DNA from: Warburgia ugandensis
Taxonomy: Eukaryota; Streptophyta; Magnoliopsida; Canellales; Canellaceae
DNA: 64,000 bases
Direction: 5' to 3'
Assembly: GCA_035236585.1 (NCBI GenBank)
Contig: CP141137.1
Location: 45,158,057 to 45,222,056 of the forward strand
The position numbers were made by a program, and so were the translations under genes. Of this stretch, positions 23,800 through 33,961 are shown in pieces. Under the pieces are notes generated by a model, which searched no databases, was not told the DNA's origin, and saw only the letters and a list, made by a program, of their open reading frames with translations. The first letter of the stretch is position 1, and the number at the start of each line of letters is the position of its first letter.

Positions 23800-24925
23800 A
23801 CTCTCTTAAAAATGCATCTTCATATACAACAGTTGTCTCTCTTGCGACCAATTAGCAAAAGTCATCCTAAAGCCTAGGTTGGTTTTTTGCAAAACACTAT
23901 ATGCCTTAACTCTCTCAAACTTAGTAAGACCCTCCAAAGTATCAATTGCAGTCATCCACGCCTTGTTGTCTAGACTCACAAGTCTTTCTAGCCTTGATAT
24001 AATAGAAGGATCAATAAATAAGTGGGGATCATTAGATGTTGAGGATGCTGCCTGACTGGCTTTTTTCCCTTTTCCCCTCACTCGCCGTGGGTTAACATTT
24101 CTAGATGAGGGAATCGAAGATGATGATGTGGAGGTAGCTTCATGGACATGGGGTTGCAAAATGTCTTCTGATGGATCTTGTGGGTGCAATCCATCATTGC
24201 CCCATGTACTTCAAATGCATTAGCATCCATGTTTGACATATTTGGTCTGTATACTTTCTCAACTGGTTGTGTATATTGATTGCCAGTCATGCTTGATTCT
24301 CGGAGTACCTCATCTTCTACAGAAATATTAATCTTAGAGCAAAATTCTCCCATGGCACTACTCCCCCCAAACACTGTCTCCAAGTGTTTATAGTTCCATA
24401 AATTCCTGCAAATAAGCAATGAGCCTCTAGATTTGATTGTATAGACATATAAACATTTGTAAGGGCATTATAAAGGTGATGTAAAAGTACTATACTATTG
24501 TAATAACGTGTTACTTGTAAGTGGCTATTCATGATCTTTGGAGTTGCAAGGAAGCAATTTCTCTCTCCATCCTACCCTAAGCTTGAGTCTCCATTTTTCA
24601 ACTTTGTAAGTGTAACATACTTGCTCTTGAAAAGCCTTCTCTTTGTATTCAACTGCTTCATTGTCAAATCAACTCCAAATCAAATTTTGAAGCAAAGCAG
24701 CAATTCCTTAATCACCGCACCCTTTAGCATACTCCCAGTTGCAATGATCCTACCCTCTATGATTTCATCATAAAGTGTTTCAAGAATTATGTCCTCTTGT
24801 TCCTTAGTCCTTATTATAAGGCCCTTTGTCTCCCACAACTATGCCTTCAGACACTATGTCTGAATCTTCACTATCAACCAGATTAGGTGTCACAGGAAAT
24901 CTTTCATTTCTTTTGCGTGGCATCT
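23800..24925 (-). pseudogene. MYB/SANT-like DNA-binding protein (Myb_DNA-bind_3 type), PIF/Harbinger-associated relic
   Basis: The minus strand starts MPRKRNERFPVTPNLVDSED near 24922. After a shift it reads EQEDIILETLYDEIIEGRII, ATGSMLKGAVIKELLLCF, a stop, FGVDLTMKQLNTKRRLFKSK, YVTLTKLKNGDSSLG, then HLETVFGGSSAMGEFCSKIN and VLRESSMTGNQYTQP, ending RLERLVSLDNKAWMTAIDTL ... VKAYSVLQKTNLGFRMTFAN (to about 23806). These are, in order, the trihelix-like domain, the 'F(G)G.SA.G..' linker and the C-terminal 'A...L.....R......L........F......R..W' region of MYB/SANT-like proteins. Such proteins act with Harbinger transposases as DNA-binding partners, and related host copies exist. A stop after NKD, further stops and at least two shifts show decay. 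Confidence 0.75.
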
Positions 24926-25782
24926 AAAAAGAAATATATTTGATATTTAGGCTATCATAAGGTCTCAAATAGATCATACAAATAAGAGGATGCATCAGAA
25001 GAGTGTAGTTTAATGTGGTTGGAGCTCCTAATCTTTCACTTGTTGTAAGCCCATAGCATGTGGCTACAAAATTCCATTTGAGACAATTCTTTCTTAGCAA
25101 TAGTAGATGGCTTTTAGCAACAACCATGTATTATCCAAAATTTAATGGTCCCATTTTTGCTTCAATCCTCCATGTATTATTTAAAATTTAATGGTCCCAT
25201 TTTCCTTCACCTAAAGATGTTAGGAATAGCTTTTGTTTTAGAATTACATCAATTGGAATAGTTTTTAAACCTCATAGTTGCAATGTTTTACAATTCCAAA
25301 TCATGAAGTTGTCCAAATTCAAGACACACACAAAAAAGCATTCAATCAAAAGAAAATACAAGTTGCATAGATATTTTATAAAAATACCCTTATTGTTTGA
25401 AAGAGTAAAGAAGGGAAACATCTCACTAGAAAGGAACCAATATGGACTGGCAAATAAACCAAAGACTTAATCTCTTGTGATAGATAATAACAATAGTACC
25501 TAAAATAAGAAACTAGCATTAGCTATGACAACTTCCCTTGAAACACATATGGGAATCAGACTTCTTACAAGATAAAAATGGAAGAATTCCATGTTTTTAT
25601 GAGCAAAACAAAAGGTCATGCAGTCTAGTAACAACAACAACAAAGAATTTGTAATGCACACCTACATGTGTAAGTATATACACAATTACATAAGAACAGG
25701 ATGGAAAGAACACTACAACCTTGAGGAATAGCTGGTCAAACTTAATCTTTTGTTCATCCCCAAAAACAACTCAAACCATAGA
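24926..25782. other. Non-coding flank left of the TRIM array
   Basis: No gene is seen. A 46-bp two-copy repeat with the word 'aaatttaatggtcccatttt' lies at about 25130-25203. Confidence 0.5.
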
Positions 25783-25787
25783 CACAT

Positions 25788-28700
25788 TGTCACGGATCGG
25801 GGTTCCAATAGTAGCAATATTGTCCACTTTGGGCGTAACCCGCACGGTTTTGTTCTTCCTCGGTTTCCTAGGGAAACCGCATTGTTATCATTAGAGCCAT
25901 CCGGACTCTTATAAGTAGCCCAGATCTCCCTCCCCAGGCAATGTGGGACTAACTCTCAATACCTCCTCACCCTCCTTCTCTCAGACTATCTTGGGCTATT
26001 GCCTCAGAATATCTTGGGGCATCCCCCTCAAGCCATCTTGGCAGACGCCTGTGGGTTCACCTTTAGGGACACGCGTTCCCATGTGTTTCCACGCGTGTGG
26101 CCACATGCGGCTAGCCCGCCCCATCATGGGAATTAGCTCTAATACCATTTGTAACAAACCAGGGTTCCAACAGTAACAATATTGCCCGCTTTGGGTGCAC
26201 CCTACACGGTTTTGTTCTTCCCCAGTTTTCCAAGAAAAACTAGTTATTAGTGTTAGAGTCATTAGGACTCTTATAACCAGCCCAGATCTCCCTTCCCAGG
26301 CGATGTGGGACTAACTCTCAGTACCTCCCCACCCTCGTCCCCTCAGACCATCTTGGGCTGTTGCCTCAGACTATCTTGGGGCATCACCCTCAAGCCATCT
26401 TGGCTCACCCTCAGGCCATCTTGGCAGATGCCTGTGGGTTCACCTTTCTGCCTTTATGGACACGTGTCCCTACGTGTTTCCACGTGAGCGAACACGTGCG
26501 GCTAGCCCTCTCCATCACGAGGGAATTGGCTCTGATACCATTTATAACAGACCGGGGTTCCAACAGTAACAATATTGTTCGCTTTGGGCATAGCCCGCAT
26601 GGTTTCGTTCTTCCCCAATTTCCCAGGAAAAATGCATTATTATCGTTAAAGCCATCCGGACTCTTATAACCAAACTAGATCTCCCTCCCCAGGCGATGTG
26701 GGACTAACTCTCAGCACCTCCCCACCCTCGTCCCCTCAGACCATCTTGGGCTATGCCTCAGACTATCTTGGGGCATCCCCCTCAAGCCATCTTGGCTCAC
26801 CCTTAGGCCATCTTGGCAGATGCCTGTGGGTTCACCTTTCCCCCTTTAGGGACATGCATCCCTGCATGTTTCCATGTGAGTGCCCAGGTGCGGCTAGCCT
26901 GCCCCATCACTAAGGAACTGGCTCTAATACCATTTGTAACAGCCGGGAAGCCCACCTAGTAACAATATAGTCCGGTTTCCACTGACGGCACCCATACATT
27001 GCTAGCGATAGCGGATTTGTTTTTACCTAATTGCCCAGATAAAATGCGACGTTACTAGTAGAGTCACCCCGGTCTTATCAACAGCCCACAACTCTTTCCC
27101 CTAACGATGTAGGATTAACTCTCGGTACCTCCTACCTTCGTCCCTCAGACTATCTTGGGGTATCCCCCTCAAGCTATCTTGGTCAACCCTGAAGGTATCT
27201 TGGTCCACCCTCAAGGCTTTGTTCTCTTTGGGCCCCTCACCCGCTACTAGGGAGCACCCTTAAGACGCATTGTTCCATGTATCAGAGTGACACAGTGGGC
27301 CCAATATTGTCCTCTTTAGGTCCCCTCAACCTATCTTGGGTCCCTCAGACTATCTTGAGGCCACCCCTCAAGCCATTTTGGTCAACCCTCAAGGCATCTT
27401 GGTCCACCCTCAAGGCTTTGTTCTCTTTAGGCCCCTCACCCGCTACCGGGGAGCACCCTTAAGATGTGTTGTTCGTGTATTAGAGTGGCACAACGGATAC
27501 AATATTGTCCTCTTTGGGTCCTCTCAACCTATCTTGGGTCCCTCAAACTATCTTGGGGCATCCCCCTCAAGCCATCTTGGCAACCATCAAGGCATCTTGG
27601 TCTCCCTCAAGGATTTGTTCCCTTCGGGTCCCTCACCCACAACTGGCGAGCACCCTCAGAATGCCTCACTGTGTGTATCAGAGTACCGCAGCAGATGATA
27701 TTGCCCTTGGGTCCCTCAGACTATCACAAGGGAACTGGCTCTGATACCATTTGTAACAGACTGGGTTCCAATAGTAACAATATTGTTCGCTTTCCCTTAA
27801 GACGCATTGTTCGTTGTTCGTATGTCAGAGTGGCACAACGGATACAATATTGTCCTCTTTGGGTCCCCTCAACCTATCTTGGGTCCCTCAGACTATCTTG
27901 GGGCATCCTCCGGAAGCCATCTTGGTCAACCCTCAAGGTTGTTCCATGTATCAGAGTGACACAATGGGCCCAATATTGTCCTCTTTGGGTCCTCTCAACC
28001 TATCTTGGGTCCCTCAAACTATCTTGGGGCATCCCTCTCAAGCCATCTTGGTCAACCCTTAGGCCATCTTGGCAGACGCTTGTGGGTTCACCTTTCCCCC
28101 CACCCTCGTCCTCTCAGACCATCTTGGGCTGTTGCCTCAGACTATCTTGGGGCATCCCCCTCAAGCCATCTTGGCTCACCCTCAGGCCATCTTGGCAGAC
28201 ACCTGTGGGTTCACATTTCCCCTTTTAGGGACACGCGTCCCTGTGTGTTTCCACGCGAGTGCCCTCGTGCAGCTAGCCCTCCCCAGCACGAGAGAACTGG
28301 CTCTGATACCATTTGTAACAGACCGGGGTTCCAACAGTAACAATATTGTCCACTTTGGGCGCATCCCACATGATTTTGTTCTTCCCCGGTTTCCCAGGGA
28401 AAATGTGTTGCTCATGTATATCAGAGCAAATAGCAGACGATATTGTCCTCTCTGGGCCCCTCAACCTATCTTGGGTCCCTCAGACTATCTTGGGGCATCC
28501 CCCTCAAGCCATCTTGGTCAAACCTCAAGGTATCTTGGTCCACCCTCAAGGCTCTGTTCTCTTTAGGCCCCTCACCCGCTACCAGGGAGCACCCTTAAGA
28601 CGCGTTGTTACTGTTAGAACCATCTAGACTCTTATAACCAGCCCAGATCTCCCTCCCTAGGCAATGTGAGACTAACTCTCAATACCTCCCCACCCTCGTC

Positions 28701-29215
28701 CCCTCAGACCATCTTGGGCTGTTACCTCAGACTATCTTGGGGCATCCCCCTCAAGCCATCTTGGCTCACCCTCAGGCCATCTTGGCAGATGCCTGTGGGT
28801 TCACCTCTCCTCCTTAAGGGACACGTGTCCAAGTGTGCTTCCATGTGAGCACCCACGTGCGGTTAGCCACCCACCATCAGGTCAGGGTAAGGCTCTGATA
28901 CCATTGTAATAGCCGGGAGGCCTATCTAGTAACAATATTGTTTGCTTTCCACTGACCGCGCCCATACACCGCTAATGGTCACAGATTTGTTCTTACCCCG
29001 TTGCCAAGGTAAAACACGTCGGTCATGTGTCAGAGTAGCACAATGGATACAATATTGTCCTCTTTGGGTCCCCTCAACCTATCTTGGGTCCCTTAGACTA
29101 TCTTGGGGCATGCCCCTCAAGCCATCTTGGTCAACCCTCGAGGTATCTTTGTCCACCCTCAAGGCTTTGATCTCTTTGGGCCCCTCACCCGCTACCAGGG
29201 AGCACCCATAAGACG
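25788..29215 (-). repeat. Left (minus-strand) arm of the TRIM array
   Basis: LTR copies in this arm: 25788-25958 (171 bp), 26150-26320 (171), 26543-26713 (171, TG end mutated to TA), 26935-27124 (190, variant B), about 27754-27797 (fragment), 28314-28405 joined to 28602-28681 (one LTR split by an insert) and 28905-29020 (variant B, fragment). Internal regions carry the PBS as GCTCTGATACCA and three to five copies of the short motif CCATCTTGG / CTATCTTGGG about 22-30 bp apart. Confidence 0.85.
27125..27753 (-). repeat. Tandem subrepeats of about 190 bp in the TRIM left arm
   Basis: About three units, each containing 'caatattgtcctctttgggtcc', 'ctatcttggg', 'gccatcttggtcaaccctcaaggcatcttgg', 'ctcacccgctacc(g/a)gggagcacccttaagacgcgttgtt' and 'tatcagagtggcacaa'. 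The same unit occurs at 27798-28060, 28406-28602 and 29021-29210, and on the other strand at about 29620-29900. It is not part of the simplest TRIM unit and seems to be an added module. Confidence 0.75.
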
Positions 29216-29219
29216 TGTG

Positions 29220-31480
29220 TCCCCTAAGGGGGAGAGGTGAACCGGTACCGTCGACAAGATGGCTTGAATGAGACACCCCAAGATAGTCTGAGGGACGAAG
29301 GCGAGAGGTATCGAGAGTTAGTCCCACATCGATAAGGGGAAGAGTTGTGGGATGTTGATAAGAGTCCAGGGTGACTCTACTAGTAACGACGCGTTTTACT
29401 TGGGCAACTGGGTAAGAACAAATCTGTGATTGCTGGCGGTGTATGGGCACCGTTAGTGGAAAGCGGACAATATTGTTACTGTTGGAACCTGATCTGTTAC
29501 AAATGGTATCATAGCCAGTTCCCTCATGGATGTGTGTCCCTAAAGGGGGAAAGGTGAACCCAGAAGCATCTGCCAAGATGGCCTGAGGGTGAGCTAAGAT
29601 GCCTTGAGGAGGATGCCCCAAGATAGTCTGAGGGACCCAAGATAGGTTGAGGGGACCCAAAGAGGACAATATTGTATCCGTTGTGCCACTCTGACACATG
29701 AGCAATGCGTCTTAAGGGTGCTCCCCGGTAGCGGGTGAGGGGCCCAAAGAGAACAAAGCCTTGAGGGTGGACCAAGATACCTTGAGGGTTGACCAAGAAG
29801 GCTTAAGGCGGATGCCCCAAGATAGTCTGAGGGACCCAAGATAGGTTGAGGGGACCTAAAGAGGACAACATTGGGCCCACTGTGGCACTCTAATACATGA
29901 AACAATGTGTTTTCCTTGAAAAATTGGGGAAGAACAAAACCGTGTAGGCTACGCCCAAAGCGGACAATATTGTTACTGTTGGAACCTCAGTCTGTTACAA
30001 ATGGTATTATAGCCAATTCCCTCATGGTGGGGAGGACTAGTCGAATGCATGAACACGTGTCCCTAAAGGGGGAAAGGTGAACCCACAAGCATCTGCCAAG
30101 ATGGCCTGAGGGTAAGCCAAGATGGCTTGAGGGGGATGCCCCAAGATAGTTTGAGGCAATAGCCCAAGATGGTCTGAGGGGACGAGAGTGGAGAGGTACT
30201 GAGAGTTAGTCCCACATTGCTTGGGGAGGGAGAACTAGGCTAGTTATAAGAGTCTGGATGGCTCTCATGGTAACAATGCTTTTTCCCTGGGAAACTGGGG
30301 AAGAATAAAACCGTGTGGGCTGCGCCCAAAGCGGACAATATTGTTATTATTAGAACCCCAGTCTGTTACAAATGGTATCAAAGCTAGTTCCTTCCTAGTG
30401 GGGAGGGCTAGCCACACGCGTGGACGCGTGTCCCTAAAGGGGGAAAGGTGAACCCACAAGCATTTGCCAAGATGGCCTGAGGGTGAGCCAAGATGGCTTG
30501 AGGGGGATGCCCTAAGATAGTATGAGGCAACAACCCAAGATGGTTTGAGGGGATAAGGTTGGGGAGGTACTGAGAGTTAGTCCCACATTGCCTGGGGAGG
30601 GAGGTCTGGTCTGGTTGTAAGAGTTCGGATGGCTCTAATGGTAACAACGTGTTTTCCCTAGGAAACCGTGGAAGAACAAAACCGTGCGGGCTGCGCCCAA
30701 AGTGGACAATATTGTTACTATTGGAACCTCAGTCTGTTACAAATGGTATCAGAGCTAGTTCCCTCCTGGTGGGGAGGGCTAGCCACACGCGTGGACACGT
30801 GTCCCTAAAGGGGGAAAGGTGAACCCACAGGCGTCTGCCAAGATGGCCTGAGGGTGAGCCAAGGCTTGAGGGGGATGCCCTAAGATAGTCTGAGGCAACA
30901 ACCCAAGATGGTTTAAGAGGACGAGGGTGGGGAGGTACTGAGAGTTAGTCCCACATCGCCTGGGGAGGAAGATCTGGTCTGGTTATAAGAGTCTGAATGG
31001 CTCTAATGGTAACAACGCGTTTTCCTTGGGAAACCAGGGAAGAACAAAACTGTGCGGGCTGCACCCAAATTGGACAATATTGTTATTGTTGGAACCCTAG
31101 TCTATTACAAATGGTATCAGAGCCAGTTCTCTTGTGGTGGGGAGGGCTAGCCGCACGCGTGGACATGTGTCCCTAAAGGGGGAAAGGTGAACCCACAGGT
31201 GTCTGCCAAGATGGCCTGAAGGTGAGCCAAGATGGCTTGACGGGGATGCGCCAAGATAGTCTGAGGCAACAACCTAAGATGGTCTGAGGGGATGAGGGTG
31301 GGGAGGTACTGAGAGTTAGTCCCACATCACCTGGGAAGGGAGATATGGTCTAGTTATAAGAGTCCAGATGGCTCTAACGGTAACAACGCGTTTTCCTTGG
31401 GAAACCGAGGAAGAACAAAACCGTGCGGGTTGTGTCCAAAGCAAACAATATTGTTACTGTTGAAACCCTGGTCTATTACA
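29220..31480 (+). repeat. Right (plus-strand) arm of the TRIM array
   Basis: LTR copies in this arm: 29311-29501 (191 bp, variant B), about 29905-29999 (fragment, U5 side), 30200-30370, 30571-30741, 30939-31109 and 31310-31480 (171 bp each). The last four are spaced 371, 368 and 371 bp. Each full LTR contains 'ggttataagagt', a TATA-like site about 70 bp from its start, and the palindrome CAATATTG near its end. The internal PBS TGGTATCA(G/A)AGC follows each LTR by two bases, except the last, which runs into the flank. Confidence 0.88.
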
Positions 31481-31485
31481 CACAT

Positions 31486-32905
31486 GTTCAGAAGTTGAAG
31501 AAAGAAAAAATAATTCACAACCTAACCATGGTCAAGCTACATATGCATATATAGTTATAGCTGCTATCACATATATGAAATAATTCATTTGGTGCTCACT
31601 TGTGCCAAAAAAAGAGGGTAATGGCTATATTTTCTTAAGCATCCACACAACTAAACTTGTAAGGACACATTCTCGCATTGAAAAATAAAGATAAAATACA
31701 TGCATAATGATACTAAAAGCAAAGCTATGCTGCTATTATGTGTATGACCATCCCCCTTCAAAGATATGTGGCCGATTAACATACATTAGCATATGCATTT
31801 AGACATGACTAATGTTCCCACACACACATCCCTAGCGTGGTATGCATAAAGAAAAATACATACATAAGAACACTAAGTACAGACTATAGTTCTGTAATGT
31901 GTGCATGATCATCCCTCAAAAAAGTATAACAGATCAACAAATGACAACATCTGCCAAGCAAAACCAAATTAGCCATAAAGTTTCTTAAACCAAAAGGCAC
32001 ATGGAAAAGATTTTCTTCATATAATAAGACAGTGGGGCATCACTAGCGTTTTCCTAGATGGTTAAACCAATATAGAATCACATGAAAGCAAGTTCAGATG
32101 CATGTGTATGAAACTTGTCAGAATTATTTGCCTCTTACACCATCCAAATCTGTCTTTGTCTCTAAATTCAAACAACCTTAGGCAACTTCACAATGTGTGC
32201 AAATCCCTCTTTGGAGGCAATGCCCCCACCCCAATTTAGAACTACTTTGGGCGCCTCTCAAATAACAAATTCACACACACACTTGTTGAATAATAGATTC
32301 AATGAGTAAAACACAAAAAAGACACATTCAAATAAACAGAAGTAGCACATAGAAAAACATATAATTTTTAGCATAGAAGAGCGATCAAATATATCAGTTA
32401 ACAAAAAAGAGACAGAAGAATCCACTACAAGTTTAGGAAAACAAATAAAGTTCTATGAGCAAAAATTAGTAGAAAAATGGAAGAAAATAAAAAGAAAGAT
32501 TGATCATCCTAGTACCTCAAAGAAATTGAACAGATTCAAGAAATTTGTAACAAAAAGCAAAGAAATTCAAGGGTAGGTGTGCGTAGGATAATGAGGGAGA
32601 GTCTACAATATAATAAGTGCGCTAGGAAAGCGAATTGTTGTTTGAACTTTCGAAATGTAGTGCTCGTGAACGTGAGCAAGTCAATTGAATCTGGTGCTGG
32701 AGACAATCTAGGACACAAAACTAGTTGTCTCCTCTGCTTGTCAGGACTTCCTTTACAGGATGAAGAAAAAGAAGATACACAATTCTCTCACTAAAAAGCA
32801 ATGTGTTGAATATGATTTCTCTCTCTCTCTAAAAAGGAATAGATTTTACACTATAAATAGGAATTGCCATATCTGTGATAACACCAAATACATCAAGCAT
32901 GATAA
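31486..32905. other. Non-coding flank right of the TRIM array
   Basis: No gene is seen. Two weakly similar segments (about 31650-31760 and 31840-31925, sharing 'aaaatacat.cataa..acactaa') suggest an old duplication. Confidence 0.45.
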
Positions 32906-33095
32906 AGTTAAATAAACCTAATATCTCACATATGCCAAAGGTATTGCAGTTAAATAAACATGATATCTCACATATGTCGAAGATATCGCAGTTAAATAAA
33001 CTTGATATCTCGCATATGCCAAAGATATCACAGTTAAATAAACTTGATATCTCATATATACCCAAGATATCACAATTAAATAAGTTGCACATTTG
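32906..33095. repeat. 42-bp minisatellite directly downstream of the UGT relic
   Basis: Units begin with agttaaataaac at 32906, 32948, 32990 and 33032, with a partial unit at 33074. The core is 'agttaaataaacttgatatc' followed by 'tcacatatgccaaagatatcgc'. As 42 is a multiple of three, both strands are open and give 14-residue repeats (plus strand LNKLDISHMPKISQ), which are not evidence of a protein. Confidence 0.9.
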
Positions 33096-33104
33096 AGATA
33101 TGCC

Positions 33105-33958
33105 ATGACATCTCTAAAACGCCGAAGAACTGCCGTTAAATATACCACCCTATGAGAAGACCCACCCTCCCTCATACTTCTTCCAGCACTCTTCTTGACT
33201 TCCTCTGTTCGTGCCCTCATGACTCTTCTTTCTTCACTCTTCATCACCAAACTCACTACTCTGTGCACCTTGCCACAACTAATGGTACCATCTTCACCTT
33301 GCATCACGCAGATCGCCACCTTTAGTTCATCAAACAAAATTGTAACATTCATCCTTTGCTTGGCATAAAGAGGCAAAGTGATAATCAGAATCCCATTAGT
33401 GATACTCTCGAGAGCTGAGTTCCACCTGCGATGTTATAGAAATCCACCTGTGGAGCCCATTTATGCCGCACCATACCTCCTTCACATGTCTGATCAACAA
33501 AGCCATCTTGCAAAGTATTGCAAAACATCTTCATTATCCATTTTACAGTCTCCATTGGGCTCACAAACCACCCATAGAAACCTTTGTTGGCTTTGCTCCA
33601 ACCCAATTGCAATCTCTATTAAGTGCATTGATGACAAATACAAATTCTTGCACTTGTTGAATGATACATGTAACACTGACTGGGTCAGTTGCTCATCCTG
33701 CCACTTGAGACATTCTTGTGGTTTGGATTCTTGATCTGCCTTGCTATTGGGCCAACTAGATATATAGGTGGCATAGGAATGTTTCTAAAAGCCACATCAT
33801 CTTTAAGGGATCTAAGCGACCTAGGCTCTAATTCTTCCCATTTGTTCACTAAAAATGCTTTAATCTCAAGATATCATTGAACCTTGTCCAATATCCTTGT
33901 TGTTACAACATTGTTTATCTAAATAGGTGTGCAACTTGGGAGTTTGATGGGATCACCG
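33105..33958 (-). pseudogene. Family-1 UDP-glycosyltransferase relic (plant UGT, middle and C-terminal part)
   Basis: Plant UGTs transfer sugar from UDP-sugar to small molecules in the cytosol. From high to low coordinates the minus strand reads DPIKLPSCTPI, FLVNKWEELEPRSLRSLKDD, NIPMPPIYLVGPIARQIKNP, WQDEQLTQSVLHVSF, HLIEIAIGLEQSQQRFLWVV, HKWAPQVDFYN, then WNSALESITNGILIITLPLY and AKQRMNVTILFDELKVAI, ending KKSAGRSMREGGSSHR. This covers roughly residues 170-460 of a normal 470-480-residue enzyme. The donor-binding PSPG box begins WAPQV but loses about ten codons, including the 'H.A.GGF.SHCG' part, and changes frame there, so it cannot bind UDP-sugar. Several other shifts are present. The first third is missing; copia sequence begins at about 33962. 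Order and wording resemble the UGT72/UGT88 groups, but this is a guess. Confidence 0.85.
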
Positions 33959-33961
33959 AGT

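Larger units (their letters stand above)
25788..31480. mobile_element. Head-to-head inverted array of a TRIM (miniature LTR retrotransposon), flanked by CACAT repeats
   Basis: The basic unit in the right arm is an LTR of 171 bp starting TGAGAGTTAGTCCCACAT and ending CTGTTACA. It is followed by AA and the primer site TGGTATCAGAGC (complementary to initiator Met-tRNA), an internal region of about 200 bp and a purine tract of the form gggtggggaggta just before the next LTR. There is no coding capacity, so this is a TRIM. Units share LTRs in tandem (LTR-internal-LTR-internal). From 25788 to about 29215 everything is on the minus strand; from about 29220 to 31480 on the plus strand. The left outer end TGTCACGGATC at 25788 and the right outer end GTCTATTACA at 31480 are both the U5 end of the LTR. 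CACAT stands at 25783-25787 and again at 31481-31485. Long open frames here (for example 27464-28228) are artefacts of repeated stop-free sequence. Confidence 0.9.

Noticed and set aside
27464..28228. 254-codon open frame, longest but one in the window
   Set aside because: It runs through TRIM LTRs and subrepeats; the protein is a repeat of SSLGPLNLSWVPQTILGHP-type phrases that changes frame with each unit. It is a by-product of stop-free repeated DNA.
29079..29705. 208-codon minus-strand open frame
   Set aside because: Crosses the inversion centre and TRIM LTRs; same artefact as above.
25788..31480. CRISPR-like or satellite array
   Set aside because: Period and content are LTR plus internal region with primer site and purine tract; no short identical repeats with unique spacers.
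32829..33096. Open frames on both strands with 14-residue repeats
   Set aside because: Explained by the 42-bp minisatellite; both strands open is a sign of period-3 repeats.
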